DNA of 64,000 bases from Bacteroidota bacterium (GTDB taxonomy: Bacteria > Bacteroidota > Bacteroidia > Bacteroidales > Paludibacteraceae), in NCBI GenBank assembly GCA_023459355.1, contig JAEWUM010000015.1, forward strand, positions 144,371 through 208,370, read 5' to 3'. The notes below the pieces were generated by a model, which saw only the letters and a list, made by a program, of their open reading frames with translations, was not told where the DNA came from and made no database searches. Shown here in pieces: positions 7,299 through 16,274 of the stretch. A program made the translations under genes and the position numbers. Positions within the stretch are counted from its first letter, which is position 1, and every line of letters starts with the position of its first letter.

Positions 7299-9095
7299 AT
7301 GGCAGATTTAAATTATGGTGTGATAGGTAATTGCAGAACAGCTGCGTTGATTTCAAAAGAAGGAAGTATTGACTGGTGCTGTTTTCCCGACTTTGATTCC
7401 CCTTCTGTGTTTGCCAAATTGTTGGATCAAAAAAAGGGTGGACATTTTGGTTTTATAGTTGATGAAACATACGGAATTTCACAACGCTATATGCCTCACA
7501 CCAATATCCTTATTACTTCGTTTGAATCTCCGGATGCGGCTTTTGAAGTATATGATTTCATGCCCCGCTACAAAACCGGGGATATAAAAGGATATTATCT
7601 TCCTGCGGAGATTTACCGGTTAATTCGTCACAGAAAAGGCAAGCCTTGTTTTTATATTGATTTTAAACCCGCCGCCAACTATGCAAGAGACCTGACTACT
7701 TTTGAGTTTAAAAAGAAATACCTGAAAGTATGTTCAGTTGAAAATGAGAAGGATAGTTTTTATTTGTATTCAGGTTTTGACAAAGATCAAATATTGGGTA
7801 GGAAAGAAGTTGAAATTACGCAAAATGAATTTTTTCTGCTTTCTTACAATCAAAAGTTGATTAAAATTGATTACGATAGGGTTGATCTGGAATACCAACG
7901 AACGAAACTGTATTGGCGCGACTGGGCGAATCGCTCAAGAAAATTCAACAACTATCATAGTCTGATCGAACGTAGTATGTTGGTTTTGAAGTTGATGTCG
8001 TACCACAGGAGTGGGGCGGTATTAGCTGCTCTCACGACCAGCATCCCCGAGGCTATCGGAGAAACCCGCAACTGGGATTATCGTTTTTGCTGGCTCCGTG
8101 ATGCGTCTATGTCGATTGATACGTTGTTGCAGGTTGGTCATGAGGGTGCAGCCAATCGTTTTATTACTTTCATTAAAAATATACTTCGCAAGAAATCTGA
8201 TTCATTCCAGATTATGTACGGTATCAGGGGGGAAAGAACCCTGACCGAAGAAACCCTTCCCCATTTAGCAGGCTACCAAAACACGCAACCCGTTAGAATA
8301 GGCAATGATGCCTATCATCAAAAGCAAAATGATACTTATGGATACGTGATGGATGTGATTTACAAGTACTATCAGTATTTCCCGGGCACTCTGGATGATA
8401 TTGAAGACATGTACGAAATCGTTAAGAATATCGTCCGCACTGTAATCGAAGACTGGCGTAAACCAGACAAAGGTATCTGGGAAATCCGTGGAAAAGAAAA
8501 GCATTTTGTCTTTTCGAAAGTAATGTGTTGGGTGGCGCTTGACAGGGCTGTGAATATTGCCCGTCTGTTGCATGATTACGATAATGCGGAAATATGGGAA
8601 GCAGAAGCAGAAAAAATAAGGGAAGATGTCCTGAAAAACGGATGGAATGCCGAAGTGCAAAGTTTCACACAAACCTACTGCAATACCGATCTCGACTCCT
8701 CTTTATTGCTGATGGAGTTTTATGGCTTCATCGATGGAACAGATGAAAAGTTTATCTGTACCGTAGAAGCTATTCAACAAAACTTAGAATATAATGGTCT
8801 GTATTTCAGATACAAAAATCAGGATGATTTTGGAGTGCCGACCTCAGCTTTTACAATTTGCACCTTTTGGATGGTTAGGGCACTCTATGCAATTGGTAAA
8901 AAAGAAGATGCGGAAAAGCTTTTTGAGGAATTGTTGCAGTATTCCAATCACCTTGGATTATTCAGTGAAGATCTGAATTTTGAGACTAAAGAACAACTCG
9001 GGAATTTTCCACAGGCATATTCGCATCTGGCATTAATCAATTCAGCATTGTTATTCACAGAAGAAGTTCAGACTTCCCGTTTTATTCGTCCTTAA
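7299..9095 (+). CDS. GH15 family glucoamylase/trehalase-like hydrolase
   Basis: The 598-aa protein has no signal peptide. Residues ~1-200 form the beta-rich N-terminal domain common to GH15 trehalase-like proteins, opening with NYGVIGNCRTAALISKEGSIDW. The catalytic (alpha/alpha)6 barrel follows and contains ETRNWDYRFCWLRDAS, a HLAGYQNTQPVRIGNDA segment near the general acid, and QLGNFPQAYSHLALI near the C-terminal base. The family cleaves alpha-glucosidic bonds, including trehalose in some members. Because it faces a trehalose-6-phosphate synthase/phosphatase gene, trehalose or a related glucoside is the likely substrate. Its stop codon overlaps the otsAB stop codon by two bases within a TTAA. 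Confidence 0.88.
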   Translation: MADLNYGVIGNCRTAALISKEGSIDWCCFPDFDSPSVFAKLLDQKKGGHFGFIVDETYGISQRYMPHTNILITSFESPDAAFEVYDFMPRYKTGDIKGYYLPAEIYRLIRHRKGKPCFYIDFKPAANYARDLTTFEFKKKYLKVCSVENEKDSFYLYSGFDKDQILGRKEVEITQNEFFLLSYNQKLIKIDYDRVDLEYQRTKLYWRDWANRSRKFNNYHSLIERSMLVLKLMSYHRSGAVLAALTTSIPEAIGETRNWDYRFCWLRDASMSIDTLLQVGHEGAANRFITFIKNILRKKSDSFQIMYGIRGERTLTEETLPHLAGYQNTQPVRIGNDAYHQKQNDTYGYVMDVIYKYYQYFPGTLDDIEDMYEIVKNIVRTVIEDWRKPDKGIWEIRGKEKHFVFSKVMCWVALDRAVNIARLLHDYDNAEIWEAEAEKIREDVLKNGWNAEVQSFTQTYCNTDLDSSLLLMEFYGFIDGTDEKFICTVEAIQQNLEYNGLYFRYKNQDDFGVPTSAFTICTFWMVRALYAIGKKEDAEKLFEELLQYSNHLGLFSEDLNFETKEQLGNFPQAYSHLALINSALLFTEEVQTSRFIRP

Positions 9096-11269
9096 TCCGG
9101 CATAATCAGCTTACGAAGAAATGGCAGTGTTTTGGATTGTGAACGTAAATTATAACGGGCCACCTGCGACATCTTACCAATTTTGATTGTATATGCTGTT
9201 TCTGGCAGAGCCTTGAACATATCTTCATCGGTTGTATCATCACCTATAGCCATGATAAAGTCGTAATTATCCATCTTCATCAACCGTTTGGCTTCAGATC
9301 CTTTGGTGTGAGCAGGTGACTTGATTTCTACAATTTTATTTCCCCGCATGATTTGCAGTCCGAGACGGGTACAAGGTTCAATCAGCGCGTTGATAAGTTG
9401 CTGTTCACGTAAGGAAGCCAACCAGGCATCTACATTACGATAATGCCACACCAGGGTTGTTTCTTTTTCTTCAATCATCGATTTGGGTGTCTTTTCCACA
9501 AATAATTGCAGGATATCGGTAATCTCATTATTCCAGGGTTTGGAGTCGGGAAGATTATGTTGCCATCCGCTTGCGTTTTTGTAGTAGGCTCCATGCTCGG
9601 CAGCCATTGAAATGCTCATTTCTCCAAACCATTTCTCAAGGGTGAGGTGGTCGCGTCCACTGCTGATAACTACATTGTTCCGGGTGTCGGCAACCAAATC
9701 CTTCAGTACATTCAGTATTGCAGCATCAGGGGAAGCGTCTTCCGGTTTTTTTCTGAAAGGAGATAAGGTCCCATCGTAATCAAGAATAATCAAACGTCTT
9801 TCCGAAGATTGATAAGCGGATTTAATATTGGATATAATTGCTTCATCAACTTGTTCGCTGTTTACATTGTCGAAATTCTGACGAATATTTAACAGTTGAT
9901 TGATGAAGTTATTGGCCCAGTAATTCACGGTATATTTTGCGGTTTTACGTTGCATATGCTGTAACCTCATCATCTGAATTTCTTCAGGCATCTCAAGTGC
10001 TTCACGGATGCTGTCCGCAATCATATCTGTATCATTCGGATTGATAATCAGAGCGTCACTTAATTCAATTGCTGCGCCAGCCATTTCACTTAAAATAAGT
10101 ACCCCCGGTTTATCTCTTTTTGCTGCGACATACTCTTTCGCAACTAAGTTCATACCATCACGAAGCGGGGTAATTAAAGCTACATCCGCTATGTGATACA
10201 TGGCGATCAGTTCATTGAAATCAAAACCATGATAAAAATAATACAGGGGTGTCCAGTTGATGCTTGAGTATTTCCCGTTGATAGCACCAATTGCTTCATC
10301 AATTTTTGTTTTCAAATCATAGTAACTATCCACTGTATCTCTTGAAGGAACAACAATCATGACCAGAGATGTCTTTTCATGAAACTCAGGATATTTTTCC
10401 AAAAAACGTTCAAACCCTTTAATTCTGGATAGAATTCCTTTGCTATAGTCAAGCCGGTCAACAGATAGAACCAACTTTTTATCTCCAAAAATATTTTTTA
10501 ATTCACGGGCTTTATCTTTTATTTCTGGTAATAACGGTGCTTCATGATACAAACTGTAATTAATCCCCATAGGGAAAACATCAGCGTAAGCAATTCTATT
10601 TTCCAACGAGACCTGATCCAAATCGAAACGCAGATCTAATATTCGTTCACAGGCGCTGACAAAGTGGCGCATGTAGTCGTGTGTATGAAACCCTATTAAA
10701 TCGGCTCCAAGTAATCCGGAAACTAATGCTGCGCGCTGCGGCAACACCCTTATCAATTCATAAGTTGGAAAAGGAATGTGATGAAAATAGCCGATATTCA
10801 TATCAACTCCCGACTCTCTTAACATTTGGGGAAGTAACATCAATTGATAATCCTGTACCCAGACGATATCGCCGGGCTGAATAAAATCCAGCGCAACATC
10901 ACAGAAAATCTGATTTACTTCTTTATAACCGTCCCAATATGCCGTGTTATAATCGATAAAAGAATAGAAATAATGGCAGAGAGGCCACAAAGTGCTATTG
11001 CTAAATCCTTCGTAATGGCTTTGTATCTGTTCCTGATTCAGAAAGACCGGATGAAATTTCAACGCTTCAAGGTGACTTCTGATTATCAACTCTTCATCCT
11101 GAGATTCAGCAATCGTTCCAGGCCAGCCGACCCAGTGCTTTTCTATGTCTGTTTCTAATGAATCTAATCCTGTCGTTAAACCACCTTCGCTTCGTACAAA
11201 TTCAAGCTCATTACGGTCGTTTCGGTTGACTTTCAACGGGAGGCGGTTGGCTATTATTATTAATTTCAT
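9092..11269 (-). CDS. otsAB: Bifunctional trehalose-6-phosphate synthase/phosphatase
   Basis: A 725-aa fusion of OtsA and OtsB that makes trehalose from UDP-glucose and glucose-6-phosphate. The GT20 synthase part (residues 1-~465) has RLPLKVN and an EGGLTTGL loop near the N-terminus, VGWPG, YFHHIPFPT, SVDRLDYSKG and DGMNLVAKEY. The HAD phosphatase part (~490-725) has the nucleophile motif DYDGT at 497-501 and GDDTTDED at 676-683. Both active sites look intact. Separate otsA and otsB genes are the enterobacterial arrangement; the fusion occurs in Bacteroidota, plants and fungi. It is convergent with the GH15 gene. Confidence 0.95.
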   Translation of the reverse strand: MKLIIIANRLPLKVNRNDRNELEFVRSEGGLTTGLDSLETDIEKHWVGWPGTIAESQDEELIIRSHLEALKFHPVFLNQEQIQSHYEGFSNSTLWPLCHYFYSFIDYNTAYWDGYKEVNQIFCDVALDFIQPGDIVWVQDYQLMLLPQMLRESGVDMNIGYFHHIPFPTYELIRVLPQRAALVSGLLGADLIGFHTHDYMRHFVSACERILDLRFDLDQVSLENRIAYADVFPMGINYSLYHEAPLLPEIKDKARELKNIFGDKKLVLSVDRLDYSKGILSRIKGFERFLEKYPEFHEKTSLVMIVVPSRDTVDSYYDLKTKIDEAIGAINGKYSSINWTPLYYFYHGFDFNELIAMYHIADVALITPLRDGMNLVAKEYVAAKRDKPGVLILSEMAGAAIELSDALIINPNDTDMIADSIREALEMPEEIQMMRLQHMQRKTAKYTVNYWANNFINQLLNIRQNFDNVNSEQVDEAIISNIKSAYQSSERRLIILDYDGTLSPFRKKPEDASPDAAILNVLKDLVADTRNNVVISSGRDHLTLEKWFGEMSISMAAEHGAYYKNASGWQHNLPDSKPWNNEITDILQLFVEKTPKSMIEEKETTLVWHYRNVDAWLASLREQQLINALIEPCTRLGLQIMRGNKIVEIKSPAHTKGSEAKRLMKMDNYDFIMAIGDDTTDEDMFKALPETAYTIKIGKMSQVARYNLRSQSKTLPFLRKLIMPD

Positions 11270-11327
11270 GGGGTAAAAATTTTCATCAGGTTTATATTAA
11301 TCATCATTGAAGTATTGCAAATATAGT

Positions 11328-11335
11328 TAAAATTG
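11328..11335 (-). promoter_or_regulatory. Putative -7 box for otsAB
   Basis: Minus-strand TATATTTG places transcription start near 11321, giving a leader of about 52 nt. No good -33 box was found at the expected distance. Confidence 0.4.
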
Positions 11336-11379
11336 ACCTTAAAAGCAAATAATAATTGCAAAACACCGGTAAGAATGCA

Positions 11380-11387
11380 TAAATTTG
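11380..11387 (+). promoter_or_regulatory. Putative -7 box for the TlpA-like gene
   Basis: TAAATTTG lies 13 bases before the first ATG at 11401. The divergent otsAB box is about 50 bases away. Confidence 0.4.
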
Positions 11388-11400
11388 CAGGCAAAATTCA

Positions 11401-11961
11401 ATGATAATGATGATTAAGAATCACAAAAAATTCTGTTTAAATAAAAGGATAACAATATTCGGAATGATATTGTTGGTTTTGGCTGGACTAAGTGCCCAAA
11501 ATGTTGATGAGCGTGGTTATATTGTGAAAATTGGTGACACCGCTCCGGAATTCAGTATGAAGTTGACCGATGGGAACATTGTTAAACTAAGTGACTTACG
11601 GGGAAAAGTGGTTATGTTGCAATTTACTGCCAGTTGGTGTGGGGTTTGTCGCCGCGAAATGCCTCATATAGAAAAAGATATCTGGCTGAAGCACAAAGAC
11701 AATTTAAATTTTGCTTTGCTTGCTATTGACCGGGACGAACCATTAGAGACGGTGATTGAATTTGCCAAAAGTACCGGCATCACGTATCCAATCGGGTTGG
11801 ATCCCAATGCTGATATTTTTGCTTTGTATGCCGATAGAAAAGCCGGTATCACCCGCAATGTCATCATCGATAAAACAGGAAAAATTGTGATGCTTACCAG
11901 GCTGTTTAATGAGGAGGAGTTTGGGAAGATGAAGAATTTGATTGATGAAATGTTGAAATAA
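11401..11961 (+). CDS. TlpA-like thiol-disulfide oxidoreductase (AhpC/TSA fold)
   Basis: The 186-aa protein has a basic N-terminus followed by a hydrophobic segment (ITIFGMILLVLAGLSAQ), consistent with a signal peptide and periplasmic export. The thioredoxin-like domain covers residues ~42-186 and carries WCGVC, with the active cysteines C80 and C83. GDTAPEF and SDLRGKVVMLQF are typical of the TlpA/ResA family, which reduces or isomerises periplasmic thiols. Three Met codons are close together (11401, 11407, 11410), so the exact start is uncertain. It is a single gene bounded by its own promoter and a terminator. Confidence 0.9.
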   Translation: MIMMIKNHKKFCLNKRITIFGMILLVLAGLSAQNVDERGYIVKIGDTAPEFSMKLTDGNIVKLSDLRGKVVMLQFTASWCGVCRREMPHIEKDIWLKHKDNLNFALLAIDRDEPLETVIEFAKSTGITYPIGLDPNADIFALYADRKAGITRNVIIDKTGKIVMLTRLFNEEEFGKMKNLIDEMLK

Positions 11962-11968
11962 AATAAAA

Positions 11969-11996
11969 CAGGTCGGTTCTTCTCAAAACCGACCTG
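11969..11996. terminator. Terminator hairpin between tlpA-like gene and doxX
   Basis: CAGGTCGGTT (11969-11978) and AACCGACCTG (11987-11996) form a perfect 10-bp stem with an 8-base loop. On the minus strand it is followed by TGTTTTATTTTATTT, so it best fits as the doxX terminator, though it lies between convergent genes. Confidence 0.75.
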
Positions 11997-12020
11997 CAGA
12001 CATATATCATTTAAACTAAA

Positions 12021-12488
12021 TTACTTCAGATATTTTGAAATCAGATTGTCAACGGAGAATTTTCCGCTACCACCAAGCATACCTGCTAATGCAAGTCCGA
12101 GAACCAGGATGAAGTATTCCATTCCTTCGCCTGCCTGATTGCCGAACCAGTTCATGAAGAATCCGTGTTCCACGTGACCGCCAATGAACATAGCACCACC
12201 AAGTGTCAGGAAGATTGAAAAGGCCATGAAACGGGTTCCTGCGCCGAGAATCATGCCGATAGCTCCGACAAATTCAGCTAAAATAACCAGTACTCCCAGC
12301 AATAAAGGCATTCCCATGCTTTGGAAAGCGCCGAGTGTCGCTTCAAATCCATAACCACCATACATTCCTAATGCTTTTTGCATGCCATGTGGTAAAATCA
12401 CGATACCTAAGGATAAGCGTGCTACTAATAAGGCCCATGATTGGGTGTCAGTTGCGAAAAATTTCTTAATCAGTGTATTCATAATCAT
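12021..12488 (-). CDS. DoxX family membrane protein
   Basis: A 155-aa inner-membrane protein with four hydrophobic segments. RLSLGIVILPHGMQKALG in the first helix, VILAEFVGAIGMILG in the second and a GGAMFIGGHVEHGFFMNW region are typical of the DoxX/DoxD group. The biochemical role of these proteins is not settled; some take part in thiol and redox homeostasis. The start could be the first or the third Met (MIMNTL). It lies 50 bases downstream of the pirin gene and is probably in its operon. Confidence 0.85.
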   Translation of the reverse strand: MIMNTLIKKFFATDTQSWALLVARLSLGIVILPHGMQKALGMYGGYGFEATLGAFQSMGMPLLLGVLVILAEFVGAIGMILGAGTRFMAFSIFLTLGGAMFIGGHVEHGFFMNWFGNQAGEGMEYFILVLGLALAGMLGGSGKFSVDNLISKYLK

Positions 12489-12538
12489 TCATTTTTAATT
12501 GTAAAACCTATATTTATTGTTTTTGTATTGTTATATGT

Positions 12539-13252
12539 TTACCAATGCATCGGGACTTCCATAACAAGTACCCGTGCTTCAGAATTAGCTTTTATTTTAA
12601 CCGATGTGGTTTCGGTGAGGGCAATGGCATCTCTTCCCGATAATAAATTTCCTGCGACTTCAAGGTTTCCTTCTATCAGTTGAACAAAAACACCGGAATC
12701 TTCTTTGTGTAACTGGTATTCAAGCTCTTTTCCTGAAGATAAGTCAGCCAGGTTAAACCAGGCGTTCTGATGAATCCAGACACCCTGATCATCGGCATTC
12801 GGAGAAAGAATTTGATAAAATTCATCCTTTTTAGCCAAATCACTGATTGTTATCTGATCGTATCGTGGTGTCACGTTTTTCTTGTTAGGAATAATCCAGA
12901 TTTGAAACAAAGTAAGCGGATCTACTTTGCTGTCGTTGAATTCGCTGTGGAAAATACCACTACCGGCACTCATGACCTGCAGTTCGCCCGGTTTGATGAC
13001 GCCTTTATTACCCATGCTGTCTTGATGCAATACTGCACCGGTAAATGGGATGGTGATAATTTCCATGTTGTCGTGCGGGTGACGACCGAAACCTTCGCCG
13101 GCAGCAATCCAGTCATCGTTGAGAACTCTCAATGCCCCGAAGTGTATCCTTTCGGGATTGTAATAGTTGGCAAAACTAAAAGTGTGGTTAGTTTTGAGCC
13201 AACCGTGATCGGCATGCCCCCTTGAATCTGCCGGATATAGTTTTGTTTTCAT
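12539..13252 (-). CDS. Pirin family protein (YhaK-like bicupin)
   Basis: The 237-aa cytoplasmic protein carries the complete pirin metal site: H58 and H60 in GRHPHDNMEI, and H102 and E104 in GIFHSEFN. The start MKTKLYPADSRGHADHGWL is standard for the family. Some pirins have quercetin 2,3-dioxygenase activity, others act as redox-sensitive binding proteins, so function here is open. It is the first gene of a pirin-doxX pair, with its own promoter, and follows an AraC-type regulator gene on the same strand; pirin-doxX-regulator sets suggest an oxidative or electrophile stress role. Confidence 0.92.
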   Translation of the reverse strand: MKTKLYPADSRGHADHGWLKTNHTFSFANYYNPERIHFGALRVLNDDWIAAGEGFGRHPHDNMEIITIPFTGAVLHQDSMGNKGVIKPGELQVMSAGSGIFHSEFNDSKVDPLTLFQIWIIPNKKNVTPRYDQITISDLAKKDEFYQILSPNADDQGVWIHQNAWFNLADLSSGKELEYQLHKEDSGVFVQLIEGNLEVAGNLLSGRDAIALTETTSVKIKANSEARVLVMEVPMHW

Positions 13253-13302
13253 ATAATTTTTTGTTATGTTATTACTTATTCTTTACACATTATTTGATGA
13301 TG

Positions 13303-13310
13303 CAAAGATA
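13303..13310 (-). promoter_or_regulatory. Putative -7 box for pirin-doxX
   Basis: Minus-strand TATCTTTG, followed by CA as in many Bacteroidetes promoters, gives a leader of about 44 nt before the pirin ATG. It lies between the AraC gene and pirin, so the pair need not depend on readthrough. Confidence 0.5.
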
Positions 13311-13362
13311 CAGCCACTTATACAAGCAAAAATTAACAAAAACAGGAGAAAAATTGCAAAAA

Positions 13363-14247
13363 TCAGGACAAAACTACACCAGTGCGAAATTCAGAAGGAG
13401 TTAAACCAGTGTTTTTCTTGAAGAAATTATTGAAATGAGCCGACTCATCGAATCCGAGAGAATATGCGAGTTCTTTGCCTGTCTGAGTTGAGAAAAGCAA
13501 AGAGCGTTTGGCTTCTATTATCAGCTTTGATTGAATGTGTTCTTTTGCCGATTTACCCGTGATTGATTTCACGGTTTTATTCAGATAATCGGATGTGACG
13601 GCAAGTTTATCGGCATAGTCTCCGACTTTGTGATATTCGGTATAATGTTTATTGAGCAATTGTTTAAATCCCCGTAGGAGGTGATTGGTTGTTTCGAGGA
13701 ACTGTGGGTTGTCCGATTTGAATAAGGAACAATGGTTGTTACACTGAATTAAAAGCAGTTTTACAAGTGCTCCCACAGCCTCCAGGGTGTATTTCCCGGT
13801 TGAGGTTGCAAAACTTTCAATCTGATTGAACAGGTTTAGGTAATCTGCTACGGTGTCCTGATGTATTGGAAGTGGTGGTGATTGACCGTAATCATCGAAT
13901 AAATATATTTCATTAATCAGGTAATCAGGAATGGCATTACTCAGGAGGAATTCTTCAGTAAACGAAATTATTCTCCCCTGCGGTGGAGCATCAAAAACAA
14001 GCTGATGCATCTGACCGGGAAGCACGAAAAAAATCTGCAAATCTGTAACTGTATATTCTTTAAAATCAATCACATGAAAACCAGATCCTTTTTCTACAAA
14101 GTAGATATTATAATAATCATGGCGGTGGGGTACCGGGTTTTTTCCGGAAGCCTTTAGATAAAGATCCTCCATTTTTTTTAGCGAAAAATGGGGAGAAAAA
14201 TTAGATTTATCAGCAAGTGAATATGTCTTGATTTCACGATGTAGCAT
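13363..14247 (-). CDS. AraC family transcriptional regulator
   Basis: The 294-aa protein has an N-terminal cupin-like sensor domain (about residues 25-150; PHRHDYYNIYFVEKGSG is the typical cupin start) and a C-terminal double helix-turn-helix (about 190-290; YADKLAVTSDYLNKTVKSITGKSAKEHI and ELAYSLGFDESAHFNNFFKKNTGLTPSEFR). Such proteins usually activate neighbouring genes, so the downstream pirin-doxX pair is the obvious candidate target. It starts 30 bases after the Nudix gene and could be cotranscribed with it. Confidence 0.92.
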   Translation of the reverse strand: MLHREIKTYSLADKSNFSPHFSLKKMEDLYLKASGKNPVPHRHDYYNIYFVEKGSGFHVIDFKEYTVTDLQIFFVLPGQMHQLVFDAPPQGRIISFTEEFLLSNAIPDYLINEIYLFDDYGQSPPLPIHQDTVADYLNLFNQIESFATSTGKYTLEAVGALVKLLLIQCNNHCSLFKSDNPQFLETTNHLLRGFKQLLNKHYTEYHKVGDYADKLAVTSDYLNKTVKSITGKSAKEHIQSKLIIEAKRSLLFSTQTGKELAYSLGFDESAHFNNFFKKNTGLTPSEFRTGVVLS

Positions 14248-14277
14248 AATTTTACCTTTCTGTTATGAATAACACCA

Positions 14278-14898
14278 TTAACAATTCAAATCTAACAACT
14301 CAGTTAACATCATGGCTGTGGCACCCCAAATTATAACACCTTCAACATCGAAATATGGCGCCTTAGTCAAACGGGTACTGTTATGTGTTTTAAATTCTCT
14401 GACCTTTATAACATCAGGACGTTTAAAGTGTTCATAATTGAGCACTAAAACCTCCTGTACCTCCCTGTCATCAATATTAAAAACAGGCTTTTCTTTTAAA
14501 TATCCTACGTAAGCCCTGACCAGAAAGTTACTCGGAGGAATATATAAGTCACTCAGTTGGCCCAATATCTCAACGGTATCTGCTTTAATGCCTATTTCTT
14601 CTTCTACCTCTCTCAAAGCTGTTGTTTTCAAACTTTCATCCGATTCTTCATACCTTCCTCCGGGGAAAGCAATTTGTCCTGAATGTATCCCGACATATTC
14701 GCTACGCCGTATAAAAACAATTTTTAGTTTATCATCTTCGTGAAATAAAATAATAAGAACAGCGCTGAGGCGTGGATTGAAATTATCAGGATTAATTTTA
14801 AATAATTCTTCTGCACGATGCTCTGGAGCCATTTTAATGTGAGAATCAATACCCGGAAGTTTTCCTGTAAGCTTGTATTTCAGTTGATTAATATTCAT
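14278..14898 (-). CDS. Nudix hydrolase, CoA pyrophosphatase type
   Basis: The 206-aa protein contains a Nudix box around residues 80-103 (GGRYEESDES ... REVEEEIGI), preceded by GIHSGQIAFP, which is the extra signature of the NUDT7/YeaB CoA-diphosphatase subfamily. A spacing of one additional residue before the first glutamate is also typical of that subgroup. It would split CoA or oxidised CoA into phosphopantetheine and adenosine 3',5'-bisphosphate. No signal peptide is seen. It is first in a row with the AraC regulator and is shielded by a strong terminator upstream. Confidence 0.88.
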   Translation of the reverse strand: MNINQLKYKLTGKLPGIDSHIKMAPEHRAEELFKINPDNFNPRLSAVLIILFHEDDKLKIVFIRRSEYVGIHSGQIAFPGGRYEESDESLKTTALREVEEEIGIKADTVEILGQLSDLYIPPSNFLVRAYVGYLKEKPVFNIDDREVQEVLVLNYEHFKRPDVIKVREFKTHNSTRLTKAPYFDVEGVIIWGATAMMLTELLDLNC

Positions 14899-14901
14899 AA
14901 T

Positions 14902-14938
14902 AAAAAATCAGTCGTTGCAAGTTAGATGCAACGACTGA
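14902..14938 (-). terminator. Terminator downstream of the 15-kb lipoprotein gene
   Basis: Perfect 12-bp arms TCAGTCGTTGCA (14908-14919) and TGCAACGACTGA (14927-14938) with a 7-base loop are followed on the minus strand by TTTTTTATT. The T run ends just before the Nudix start. Confidence 0.85.
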
Positions 14939-14967
14939 CAAATTTAGAATATTTTTTTAATCAGGGG

Positions 14968-16104
14968 CTAATTTTTCTGCCAATAAATATTGGATGCAAT
15001 TCTGTCCACTATAACAGATGCAATTCCGGCCTGACGTACAGCCTGAAATATTGTACCAATATCTGCAATTGTATTTTCTTTTAAATCTCTGATTAAAACA
15101 GAGGTACCATCATCGAATGTAATTTTCACATCTCTTTTCTGATTGGTAACTCCCAAATTTTCTGAATCCGGCTGATTGAACACAATTTCAACGGTTGCAT
15201 TTGTTTGAAGTACACCATCCACATACACCTTTGCACTGTCAAGTCCCTGGGGACCAGGAGTACGAACGATCTGCACATTGCCAATTGTCAAGGAAAATAT
15301 TTTTTCCCGTTGTTTTTTCTCCTGATCAACCTTATATGAAATAATTTTTTCTTCATATAGCACAACATCATCTTTTGTAATTGAATAAACTGAAATAGCT
15401 GTATCTCCACTATTCTGGATATTGGTAACGGCATATCCAGTTGCCAGCATGTATGTTGAGATAAAGTTTAATCCGTTTATTTTATTTCTCAATCTTTCCA
15501 AATTTAAAGTTCCAATGCTATTTCCTTCCAAACTCATTTCTGATGATAATTTATATTCCAATCCTTTTTCATAATGTCTTGAAAGTAAATAATCACTTAC
15601 ATTTATTTCAAAGTTATTTTCCAGCAGGGTGTCATTGGGGTGATAACTAAAAAGACGATGAAAATTTTTCACCTTTTGTACAGGAAGGTGAATAATCATA
15701 TTGTCATTGTCAGCAATCCGGTCAAAGAAACGCAGGGGTTGAAATTGCGCCCTCTTGACGCGTTTCCAGGAGTATTCATATACACCTGAAATGTCAGACA
15801 GATTAATTTGCATGGAATCAAACCTGTTTTCAGCAGCTTCATTCATTTTTTCTATTGACAAAACCCGTTGGTTTTCTGAAAACATCGCCTCGGTCATCAA
15901 TTTAAACTCTTCAGAAGTTGAAATAGCTGTTACAGCATCATACAATTTTTCTGCGCTTTTATTCAAGGAAGCTTTTAAAGTTTCCTGATTGTTTTCAGGT
16001 AGAGATTCTTCGTTTTTCAGGTCGGTAGCAGAATCACAAGCTCCCAATAAGAACACCAGTATGGTGCTTATGAAAAAAATCCTGATTAAAATTACTGATT
16101 TCAT
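14968..16104 (-). CDS. Hypothetical lipoprotein
   Basis: The 378-aa product starts MKSVILIRIFF and has a lipobox FLLGAC, so it should be lipidated on the cysteine about 23 residues in. The longer frame starting at 16152 only adds residues ahead of a good signal peptide. The rest is soluble. An N-terminal helical part (EKLYDAVTAISTSEEFKLMTEAMF) is followed by a beta-rich middle, and a last ~60 residues mentioning FDDGTSVLIRDL. I do not recognise a known domain. It is bounded by a strong terminator and stands apart from the neighbouring lipoprotein operon. Confidence 0.75.
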   Translation of the reverse strand: MKSVILIRIFFISTILVFLLGACDSATDLKNEESLPENNQETLKASLNKSAEKLYDAVTAISTSEEFKLMTEAMFSENQRVLSIEKMNEAAENRFDSMQINLSDISGVYEYSWKRVKRAQFQPLRFFDRIADNDNMIIHLPVQKVKNFHRLFSYHPNDTLLENNFEINVSDYLLSRHYEKGLEYKLSSEMSLEGNSIGTLNLERLRNKINGLNFISTYMLATGYAVTNIQNSGDTAISVYSITKDDVVLYEEKIISYKVDQEKKQREKIFSLTIGNVQIVRTPGPQGLDSAKVYVDGVLQTNATVEIVFNQPDSENLGVTNQKRDVKITFDDGTSVLIRDLKENTIADIGTIFQAVRQAGIASVIVDRIASNIYWQKN

Positions 16105-16274
16105 AACTGTTAGATTTTTGAGTATTTGAATATTAGAAACAACACAAAACATGATATTGACTACAAATTTATGAAAGGGTTTATATTTACATGCTGTTAT
16201 TCTGTTAAAAAACGCTTGATTTCAGTAGAAAGGGCAATTTTACAGGTAAAACCCGAAAGGATATGAATATTTCC

